A DNA stretch of 12,615 bases from the NCBI GenBank assembly GCA_026770585.1, contig MU647303.1, forward strand, positions 113,106 through 125,720. The letters run 5' to 3'. Below the pieces are notes generated by a model. It was not told the origin of the DNA and searched no databases. It was given only the letters and a program-made list of their open reading frames with translations. Made by a program: the position numbers and the translations under genes. The stretch is from Baffinella frigidus. Its lineage: Eukaryota; Cryptophyceae; Cryptomonadales; Baffinellaceae. Below are positions 1-7,500 of this stretch, piece by piece; within the stretch, counting starts at the first letter, position 1, and each line of letters opens with the position of its first letter.

Positions 1-357
1 CGCTCCCTCTTCCTCACCCCCCATACAGCAGAGCAAACGCGGGCGCATGTCCCAATGGCTCCAAAGGCAAAAAGCTTCAATTGCTTCAATGGCTCCAAAG
101 GCACCAACGGCTCCAAGGGCACCCTCCCGGCATCCCGGAGAGCCTCGCGGCAGTTCGCGAGGCCTCCTCACAACCTGTTCGGATCGCGCCTCGCCTCGCG
201 CAGCAGCTGGGCAGCTCGCGAGGACTCCTCACAACCTGTTCGGATCCTGTTCGGATCGCGGCTGCTGGGCGCGGCGCCATCCAGGCTGCGGCGCCGCAGC
301 CGGGATGGCGGGCTGTGCGTCGTGCTGGGGTCTGCGGGACAGCGCATGTTAATAGGG
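1..357. other. GC-rich stretch with no recognised gene
   Basis: Open frames exist on both strands, but none resembles a known protein and all run into the transposon-like element that starts at 358, so none is called. A short phrase, GGCTCCAAAGGCA, recurs near 55, 93 and 110. Low-complexity coding or an exon of a neighbouring gene to the left cannot be excluded. Confidence 0.5.
151..260. repeat. Direct repeat, two copies of about 38 bp
   Basis: Bases 151-188 and 212-260 share CTCCTCACAACCTGTTCGGAT and the preceding TCGCGAGG. The second copy contains an extra CCTGTTCGGAT, so the 3' end is itself duplicated. This looks like local tandem duplication of GC-rich sequence, with no function evident. 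Confidence 0.7.
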
Positions 358-469
358 TACAGGGGTACCTCGCTCATAAGAAAACGCCCATTCCCTAGGA
401 CCACCATAGGGCCCTACTGTATGGTCCCTCTAGGGGGGTGCGTTTTCTTGTGAGCGAGGTATCCCTGTA
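358..469. mobile_element. TACAGGGG inverted-repeat element, copy 1 (MITE-like)
   Basis: The left end reads TACAGGGGTACCTCGCTCAT and the right end is its near-perfect reverse complement (GAGCGAGGTATCCCTGTA). The arms continue through AAGAAAACGC, and the core is rich in CCTAGG and GGGCCCTA. It has no coding capacity. TA at both ends and the CAGGGGTACCTCG terminus fit a non-autonomous Tc1/mariner or pogo-type element; that family assignment is inferred from the ends only. Confidence 0.8.
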
Positions 470-473
470 ACGG

Positions 474-618
474 CCTGAAAATGGGGTAGTAATCAGTTAG
501 GCCTACGGCATTGCCTAGGACCTCCTACCGTAGGCTGAGACTTTTTGGTCCTAGGATCCCTCGGCCTACGGTAGGAGGTCCTAGGCAATGCCGTAGGCCT
601 AACTACCCCATTTTCAGG
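474..618. repeat. 145 bp near-perfect palindrome
   Basis: The arms begin CCTGAAAATGGGGTAG and end with CTACCCCATTTTCAGG. Inside, TTAGGCCTACGGCATTGCCT pairs with AGGCAATGCCGTAGGCCTAA, and CCTCCTACCGTAGGC pairs with GCCTACGGTAGGAGG. The left arm has a six-base insertion. The ends differ from the TACAGGGG family, but the CCTAGG and CCTACGGTAGG core motifs are shared. It starts four bases after copy 1 ends. Single copy in the window. Confidence 0.8.
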
Positions 619-815
619 ACGTTGGCCTATGAATGTGCTGAGGTCTAGGAGACATCATCCAGCGTTGGTCGCTGTCACGCGGCGTCGCGCCCCTCTGGCG
701 GGCGCCGTACAGGGATACCAATAAACCTGTATTCTTGTTCCTATGGGGGCAACAGTAGTGTGGCCGACGAGTAAGGGCGAAGGCCACCCATCAGTTTTCA
801 AGCACGAGACAAGGC
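619..815. other. Spacer, no gene seen
   Basis: Unique sequence apart from the 24 bp TACAGG/CCTGTA remnant at 708-731. No open frame or RNA gene is recognised. Confidence 0.5.
708..731. repeat. Possible deleted remnant of a TACAGGGG element
   Basis: TACAGGGATACC is followed six bases later by CCTGTA, so both outer ends of the element family are present with almost nothing between. TACAGGGATACC matches the right-end variant of copy 1. It could be an internally deleted copy, or chance. Confidence 0.35.
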
Positions 816-939
816 TACAGGGGTACCTCGCTCATAAGAAACGCCCCCCCCCCCCCCAGGATCACCATAAGGCCCTAGGCATAGGCCTACTGTAGGGTCC
901 TAGGGGGAGGCGATTTCTTATGAGCGAGGTACCCCTGTA
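816..939. mobile_element. TACAGGGG inverted-repeat element, copy 2
   Basis: The ends match copy 1: TACAGGGGTACCTCGCTCAT on the left, its complement on the right. A run of C follows the left arm (from about 843), and the core carries CATAGGCCTACTGTAGGGTCC. No coding capacity. Confidence 0.85.
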
Positions 940-1004
940 AGACTGTGAAATACCGTGCTTTCGCTTTACAGTACACCAAACTTGCATCTACGACACGCCC
1001 GGGC

Positions 1005-1126
1005 TACAGGGGTACCTCGCTCATAAGAAACCGCCCCCCCCTAGGACCCTACAGTAGGCCTATGCCTAGAGCTCTATGGTGTTCGTAGGGGGGGGTGCGG
1101 TTTCTTATGAACGAGGTACCCCTGTA
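1005..1126. mobile_element. TACAGGGG inverted-repeat element, copy 3
   Basis: Left arm TACAGGGGTACCTCGCTCAT; the right arm is the complement with one change (GAACGAGG). The core CCCTACAGTAGGCCTATGCC is the reverse complement of the core in copies 2 and 4, so this copy lies in the opposite orientation. Confidence 0.85.
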
Positions 1127-1333
1127 GCGTGGTTCCCACCAGAATTCACAGCCGGGCCAAATCGACAGTTGTTTGGAGCTTTTTCCTTCGGACAGAGGGG
1201 TCGCATCCGACCCCCGCCGTAGGGGAAATTCGAGATCTTAAAATCGACGGTTTGGTCCTCCCGTGAGGGTTTGTGGCCCCCCTCCTTCGCCCGCCGCCTT
1301 CGTGTCACAGCGTGCGTCTACATGTACACCCTT

Positions 1334-1455
1334 TACAGGGGTACCTCGCTCATAAGAAACTGCCCCCCCCCCTAAGACCACCATAGGGCCCTAGGCATAG
1401 GCCTACTGTAGGGTCCTAGGGGGCGGTGGTTTCTTATGAGCGAGGCACCCCTGTA
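1334..1455. mobile_element. TACAGGGG inverted-repeat element, copy 4
   Basis: Same ends and arms as copies 1-3, with one change in the right end (GAGGCACCCCTGTA). The core CATAGGCCTACTGTAGGGTCC is nearly identical to copy 2, pointing to recent shared origin. Confidence 0.85.
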
Positions 1456-1828
1456 GCCGGTTTCTGCTGCGATCCTTTGCACCGGGGGGCCTGGTGTGAT
1501 CCGAAAGGAAGCATGGCTTTTCTGCAGATAAGTTCCAGTGTCCGCCTATGTTGGGAGCTCGAAGAACCTCAAGGACCTAAAGGACAGGTGTTACTCGCGA
1601 ATAAGGAATCACACCGCCCAAGGGTTCTACGGCAGTGCTGTTTTACGTGCCACGCACTTTGTCACGCGGGCTTTAGAAGGCCCTCACTTACCAGTCAACT
1701 CTCTCTACTTAGGAGGCCTAAGTGAATCTACTTCAAAGGCCTAAGTGGCGTCCTCATAACCTTGCGTCCTTACATGCCCTTAGAGCCTAGATACCCACGC
1801 ACTTCTGGAAGCAGTGAAGAGGACAGCA
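1456..1828. other. Spacer with short open frames, no gene recognised
   Basis: Frames of 68 and 99 codons overlap here but resemble nothing I know, and one begins inside the adjacent element. Two copies of AGGCCTAAGTG lie near 1715 and 1737. An exon of an unseen gene cannot be ruled out. Confidence 0.4.
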
Positions 1829-2140
1829 TCCCTTAAGTGGCGAGAAGGTCATATTTGACCCCCAGGAGGTCGTAGGCCCCCACCTTTTAGGCTACAGGGT
1901 TACCTCGCTCATAAGAAACCGCCTCCCCCTAGGACCCTACAGTAGGACCATGCCTAGGGTCCTAGGGGGGTCCTAGGGGGGGGGGCGGTTTCTTATGAGC
2001 GAGGTACCCCTGTACATGAACGTTGGAGCGTTATCCCTGGGATTAATTGGCCAGTAGGCTCATACACCCTACCGTAGGGCCCTAGGACCTGCCTAGGACC
2101 TCTTGGCCGATAAATTTGACGGCATGCCCACTTAAGGGAT
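1829..2140. mobile_element. ATCCCTTAAGTGG inverted-repeat element, split by another element
   Basis: ATCCCTTAAGTGG at the left matches CCACTTAAGGGAT at the right, and further in GGTCATATTTGAC and AGGAGGT face AAATTTGAC and ACCTCTTGG. A shorter relative lies at 12081-12188, with the same ends and the same GTCCTAGGCAGGTCCTAGGG core in the opposite orientation. The TACAGGGG copy at 1893-2014 is nested within, so this element is the older of the two. Confidence 0.7.
1893..2014. mobile_element. TACAGGGG inverted-repeat element, copy 5 (nested)
   Basis: The ends are TACAGGGTTACCTCGCTC and GAGCGAGGTACCCCTGTA. The core has lost symmetry through repetition of GGTCCTAGGGGGG. It interrupts the ATCCCTTAAGTGG element, which dates its insertion after that one. 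Confidence 0.85.
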
Positions 2141-2309
2141 AGGCTACTCGCAACGAACAGGGGCCTTTCTGCCTGGCACGACAGAGAGCCGAGATGAAGG
2201 GACGTGTTCATTCAGTGACAACTCAGCGTGCCACACCACACCACACACACCGCCCCCCCCGCCCCCGTTAGCTACACCCCCCCGCCCCCGCCCCCCTCGT
2301 GGAAAAATC
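2141..2309. other. Downstream flank of the minus-strand gene with C-rich tracts
   Basis: Bases 2240-2300 are CA and poly-C runs (G-rich on the coding strand of the minus-strand gene) just past its stop codon. The 3' untranslated region should lie here; no clear polyadenylation signal is seen. Confidence 0.45.
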
Positions 2310-3559
2310 TCAGGCAGTGATGCCCTTGGCCTGGCTCTCAGCGGAGACCAAATCAGCGAGGTACCACTTGTGCCCGGTGGCCTGATCCCGCTTGTCAAGC
2401 TGTGCCTTGAGGCTGGCTTCAAGCGCCATGCGCGCATCCCCCGGCGCCACCTTCGCTGCCCGCGCGCGCTTCCCCAGCCCCGTGGCCTCATCCACCGCCA
2501 CCTCCCCCCGCCCGCGCGCCACATCGCGCGCCACCCCCCTCTGCACATCCCCCTTGCTGCGCCCATGCGCAAACGACTGCTGCGTGTCGACCAACTCCTG
2601 CGCGCCCATCTTCCCCGCCTCGCCGTTGAGCTGCGCGCGGAGCGTCGCTTCCAGCGCCAGGTTCGTCTCCTTGCCCGAGTCGCGCACCTTCATCCCAGTC
2701 CCGTCGTCCGCCGCGCCAACCGACAGATCGAACACCGCCCCCCCCTGCTGCTCCTGCACCGCCCCCCCCTGCTGCTTCTGCACCGCCCCCCCCTGCTGCT
2801 TCTGCACCGCAGCCCCCACCGCCCCCGTGAGCTTAGCCTGCGCGGCGGCCGCCTCGACGTGCGCCTGGTGCGAGACAACCGCGGCGCTCTGGCTCTCGAG
2901 CTCCTTCACCTTACCAGCCAGCTCCGCGGCGAGCTCGGCCTCAAGCCCCATGCGCGACTTGGTTTTCCCGTCCGCCGCCTCCAGCTCCGTGGCGCCCGAG
3001 CTCTCCCCCACAGTGAACGCCCGCCCCGCCGCCGCCGCCTTCGTGGCCTTCCCCGCGGGGTGCGCCACGGCGCTGACTGCCTTAACTGCCGCCTTCGCGG
3101 TCGAGTGCGCCAAGTTGCTGAGCTGCTTCGCCCAATCCTTAGAGAGGATCTGGTGCTCGGCGCCCGAGAGCTCCGCCTGCAGCTCCGCCTCGATGCCCTG
3201 CACGGAGCCCTTCCCCACCTTGGTCGCCACCTTCAGCCCCGTCCCACTCGTCGTGTCCCCCACGCTATACATCACCCCCGCCCGCTTGTGCACCATCCCC
3301 ACCTTGTCCACCGCCGCGTCCCACTCCGGGAGGTGCGTGGCCTTGCTCGAGTGGCCCAGCACCGCATCGGCCGCCGACGCGCGCTCCTTGAGCGTGTCAC
3401 CCAGCTCCGTGCGCTGGATGGATGCCGCCTTCCCGTTGAGCTGCGCCTCGAAGTGGTGCTCGAGCTGCACGCGCGACATCTTCGTGTCGTCGTCATCTGA
3501 AGAGGACGTCGCTGGGGTGTACACGTCCGAGGAGTGGTCCCTGGTTCGGGGTTTGGGGT

Positions 3560-3591
<32 letters not shown>

Positions 3592-4323
3592 GGTCTGGGG
3601 TTTAGGGTGTAGGGTTAGGGTTTAGGGTTAGGGTTCAGGGTTTAGGGTTCAGGGTTTAGGGTTCAGGGTTTACCACTCCGTCTTCTGCAGGTCCGCCGAG
3701 GTCACCGAGCCGTGCACCGCCGCGTGCTCCCGCCGGTGGAGCATGAGGGACGCCTTCTGGTCCAGCTGCCGCTTCATCGCGGCCTTGAAGCCGTTCGGGT
3801 GCGCGGCCGACGGGCTCGCCACCACAGCCGGCGCCGCCTTCACCTCCTTCGCCACCTGCGACTGCTTCACCTTCTTGGCGACCCGGATTTTGCGGGAGAG
3901 CACAGCCGCCTTGGCTGCGGCCTTGACGTGCCCCGCCACGACGTGCACGTCGTCGCCAGCCGCCTCAGCAAACGCCTTCTTGAAAGCCGGCGTCGCCATG
4001 TTGGCCCTGCCCAGATGAGCCGCAACGGGCTTCTTCGCGGCCTGCTTCTGGCCGAGGATCTCCTCAGCGAGCCGGATGCGCGACGACGACTCCACGGCGG
4101 CCAGCTGTGTCGTGGCTGCCATGTCGGAGAGGGACAGGTCGATGATCTTCTGCTCCGAGGGCGTCACCTTGAGCCCAGCCCGCGCGAGGGCGCGTGCATA
4201 AAATTGCGAGGACCGCTGCGCCAGCGACGCCGGGCCCGGTCCCCCGGACAGAGCCAGCACGGCTGTCAGCACCAGAGCAACGCTCGCCGCGAGCGCCGAG
4301 GGCAAAAGTTTCCACTTCGCCAT
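2310..4323 (-). CDS. Putative secreted or membrane-anchored repeat protein, two exons, function unknown
   Basis: Exon 1 runs 4323-3674 and exon 2 runs 3540-2310, giving 626 residues and a TGA stop. The reading frame is continuous only if 3541-3673 is removed as a GT-AG intron: exon 1 alone stops at TAA inside the donor (TG^GTAAAC), and the acceptor CCAG^GGAC restores a Trp codon. The start has a short basic segment (MAKWK), then about 20 hydrophobic residues and a plausible cleavage region near residues 30-36, so a signal peptide or anchor is likely. Residues 333-600 hold four diverged modules, roughly VGxxxxGTGLKV...LEAxLxAQLxGK. The LEAxLxAQL helix motif also recurs alone near 179 (KAAMKRQLDQK) and 243. 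Three copies of AVQKQQGG lie at 461-486. Composition is Ala/Lys/Glu/Gln rich, so helical or coiled-coil structure is expected. I recognise no family. If exon 2 were a separate gene it would start at the ATG at 3479. Confidence 0.72.
2733..2810 (-). repeat. Three 24 bp tandem repeats inside the minus-strand gene
   Basis: The units encode AVQKQQGG, AVQKQQGG and AVQEQQGG, in frame. Near-identical DNA suggests recent slippage expansion in a linker between two helical modules. Confidence 0.9.
3541..3673 (-). other. 133 bp intron built of telomere-like repeats
   Basis: On the coding strand it starts GTAAACCCTGAACCCTAAAC and ends CCCCGAACCAG. Between are about 18 degenerate units of CCCTAAA, CCCTGAA and CCCTCAA. 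Removal keeps the frame (see the gene). CTAAA and CTGAA units in a C-rich strand could supply a branch-point-like sequence and a pyrimidine tract; that part is inference. Confidence 0.7.
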
Positions 4324-4455
4324 GGGGTTGACTGAAGAGTCAGATTCTTTAAGTTGACGAACCTATAAGTTGACGAACCTTCTAAAGTTCGTCGGAGTTC
4401 CCCAAACGGCTTTCTCCTCGTTCGTGGGTGGAAAGAGCGCCGCCAAACGCGCGAG
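4324..4455. promoter_or_regulatory. 132 bp divergent promoter region
   Basis: It separates the ATG of the minus-strand gene from that of the GPN3-like gene, so both 5' ends and promoters must fit here unless upstream exons exist. It holds two exact copies of AAGTTGACGAACCT (4351-4364 and 4367-4380), followed by GTTCGTC, which can pair with GACGAAC. No TATA box is evident. The repeat resembles AAGTTGACGAATTTGT found in the introns of the neighbouring gene. Confidence 0.5.
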
Positions 4456-4557
4456 ATGCGGCACATCCAGCTGGTGATGGGCCCCGCGGGGTGCGGCAAG
4501 TCGACGTACTGCCACGCGGTGCACGAGCACGGCATCGCCACAAGACGCTCCTTCCAG
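4456..4557 (+). CDS. GPN3: GPN3-like exon 1 (residues 1-34)
   Basis: It encodes the first beta strand and the P-loop. The donor is TTCCAG^GTCTGT, phase 0. Confidence 0.9.
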
Positions 4558-7500
4558 GTCTGTGCATGCCTGCGAACAAGCAGCACGCATGCGAGCGCTT
4601 CTGCGAACGCTGGCGCGGCGCGGGTGCTCAGCGGGCGCCCGAAACGGTCCTGTCGGATGGGCGCGTCATGATCCCTCTGCGTGCGGCGCTTCTGGTCTCG
4701 TTGCATGCACTTGGAAGCAAGAACACGCCTGAACCCCCCCTCCCCCGGCGCTTCCTTGCAGATGGTGAACTTAGACCCCGCGGCGGAGCACTTCAAGTAC
4801 CCTGTGACGATCGACGTGCGGGACCTCATCTCGCTGGAGGACGTCATGGAGGAGACGGAGTTCGGTCCCAACGGCGGTACCGCCCGCCCAGCCTGCCCCA
4901 CGGAGCGAGCCGCCTTGCCGCCTGACAGACAGCAGAGGCTGAGCAACCTGCTGCCGCGTCTACCCCGTGCACCCCGCGTCCCCGACGTTCGCACCCGCGC
5001 CCATCAGTCTCCGCAGCAGGCCCTTCGCCCGCTTTTGCCGGCCCTGGACCCTGAGCCACATTTCCCACGACCATGAGTCCTGAGCCGGAGTCGAGACGCC
5101 AAAGAAGAGAGCACACTTTCTAACTCTGTCTCAGTCTTTTTGGGCTCACCAACTTTGTGAGCCCCGGCTGCTTTCCGCTCCAAAGTTGACGGGTTTGTGC
5201 CGCACACCCAGTGTGTCAACTTGGAATAGTCGGTCAACCCGAGCGAGGCAGCTAGAGTTTCTCTCACGAAAACTCATCTCCACAAAAGTATCAATTAATT
5301 GCTTTTGGCGCAACGAATTTTACCACAGAAACGCTCTACTATTACTTTTATGAGCAAATCGTGTAGAAATGTTCGTTGCCGAAAAGCAATTAATTAATAC
5401 TTGTATGGAGATTAAGACCGGGCTTCTCAACTCCCTACCGCCACATCCTCGCCTCAACCCGAATCTAATCCCGTCGAGTATTCATGATGAATACGATTTC
5501 GGGGATCTCCTATCCGATTTTGGTGTATCTTACGGCTCTAAATGAAGTTTAGATAGACGACTGTCTTATTTTTACCCCTTAACATACACCAAAATCGTAT
5601 TCATGATGAATACTCCACCGGATGAAATTACCCCCAACTCTACATCCTTCTGCGCAACCCGTAGCTCCAATCTCTGAGACCCCCAAGACCCCCGGACCCC
5701 GAACCCGAACCTACGATTCCTGAGCCCTTGTCACTGACCAACAAAAACCACTCATAACCCGCTCCTCCAGCTCCTAGCTCTGTCCCACTTGGATTTGAGC
5801 TCCTCATTAATTCGCCCCCCCCCCCATTTCTCATGTGAATTTCCTGGGGGAGGGGCAAAATTCACCTTGGAAATTGGTGGGGGGGGGGGCAAATTGATGA
5901 GGAGCCCAAATCAAGTGGGACAGAGCTAGAACTGTACATCCCCACACAGCGGTTGCAAGCCGCCCAGTCCCCTAGCCAGGATGTTTTACCTTAAGTCAAC
6001 AAAGCTGATCCTCGGCAGTAAGTTGCCTTTTCGTTTAGATGGACCGGCGCTGGGAACCGGCATTTGACTTAAGGCTGTGGTTTTCAGAGGGGGTTGACTT
6101 AGGCGAAATGTTCTGGCTCAGAGTGCACTGCGGTTGCCCGCCCAGTCCCCTAGCTCCAGTCGACCCCACAGCCTAGCTCTGTCTGAGTTTTATTCTGGCT
6201 CGTCCTTACAAGTTTTAAGACCAGACGTCCAGTACAAAAGGGCGAATAGAAAGCCTGAAGGGCGAGCCAGAATAAAACTCAGGCAGAGCTAGACGGCCCC
6301 GGACCTCTCACTCCGGCCGTGACCCCAGCCACGAACCACTTTGTAAAGCGACATCTTGAGCGAACTCGGAAGGGATCACGTTGAGTCAATACATGGTGGC
6401 CATGTTGGTTTCGAGCCTTGGACGGCTCTGACGCCTGGTAGCCTCGCTGGTTGGCTGTTTGCGAATGTTGTGTCCATCTCAACGATTCTGGTACACATTG
6501 CAGTTCATTTCAGGGCAAGGGGCTTGAAACGATCCCCGGAAATCCAGAGAAGATAGATCTCGGGCGCTGCTAAGTGCAGGGGGGGGCGTGAGGAGGAAGG
6601 GGAGGGAGGGGGCTACGCGTCCCCCTGAACTTACCCGGGGAAACCTATTTTTCTTTCATTGGATTCCAATGAAAATTACTACACGAATGATTTAATATTA
6701 CTAGTAAGAACGAACTGTGTAGTAATTTTCATTGCCATCAAATGAAAGAAAAACAGGTTTCCCCGGATAAAAGACAGTCGTCCGCGGGCAGGGCTGGTGT
6801 ACGCGTGCGGGTAAATTTCATCGGCGGTTGTTTGCAGGGCTGGTGTATGCGTTCGAATACCTCACGGAGAACATGGAGTGGCTTAAAGACCAGCTGGGGG
6901 ATGAGGAGGACGACTATTATATCATGGATCTCCCGGGTCCGCCCCACCACTCAGATGACTGCGATGAACGTTCCTAACGTTAATTATTGGGTGTGTTTCT
7001 TAGGAAACACGCCAAAAGTCAGCAATTGTTGGTCACGTTATCCCCGGGTGTCCGGGGAAGATGTGACTCGACCTCCCGGGTCCGCAACCCCCACTTCCCA
7101 TCAGCCTAATGCCGAAATCTCACGTTAGAGGAGGACGTATTTGGCACTGGTACACAACATTGCAACCCAAGGACCTCATCCGGGAACATGTTTAATTTAA
7201 GATAAAATGGCCTATCAAACCGGATTATGGCCTTATTTAAATTTACTTAGGGCCCTAATTAACCTTCGTCCAACTCCTATGAACAAATAGGGATTCATCT
7301 CCTTTTAAATTAAACATGTCCCCGGATTAGACCAGCTGGGGGATGAGGGGGACGACTATTATATCATGGACCTCCCAGGCCCGCCCTATTTCCCCATATA
7401 TATGATCTCTAATATACGTATATATCTCTACTTTACGTATACAGTATACAAATATACGTACTAGACTGCAATGGCTCGCTTCCCCTCCGGGTCCGCCCCG

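Larger units (their letters stand above)
4877..6837 (+). other. Intron 2, 1961 bp, seven inverted-repeat modules
   Basis: The first 240 bases are plain GC-rich sequence. Then follow modules at 5120-5255, 5275-5413, 5476-5615, 5774-5929, 5989-6074, 6173-6292 and 6635-6766, listed separately. Between 6293 and 6634 there is unique sequence ending in a G-rich run, where I see nothing. A decoy copy of the exon 3 acceptor lies 51 bases before the real one. Confidence 0.85.

Noticed and set aside
55-453. Protein-coding gene at the left edge
   Set aside because: The frame runs through the TACAGGGG element, and nothing in it is recognisable; other frames are equally open in this GC-rich stretch.
2310-3524. 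Separate minus-strand gene starting at 3524
   Set aside because: That start is GTG, unsuited to a nuclear gene. The frame is open further upstream to an in-frame acceptor that joins the exon before it.
2370-3576. Long plus-strand open frames of 376 and 394 codons
   Set aside because: They are antisense to the repeat protein gene. The products are Arg/Pro/Leu or Ala/Ser/Cys rich with no motif, as expected for shadows of GC-rich coding DNA.
4266-4994. Minus-strand open frame of 242 codons over the GPN3-like start
   Set aside because: It is antisense to exons 1 and 2 and the intervening intron, spans the divergent promoter, and has no recognisable motif.
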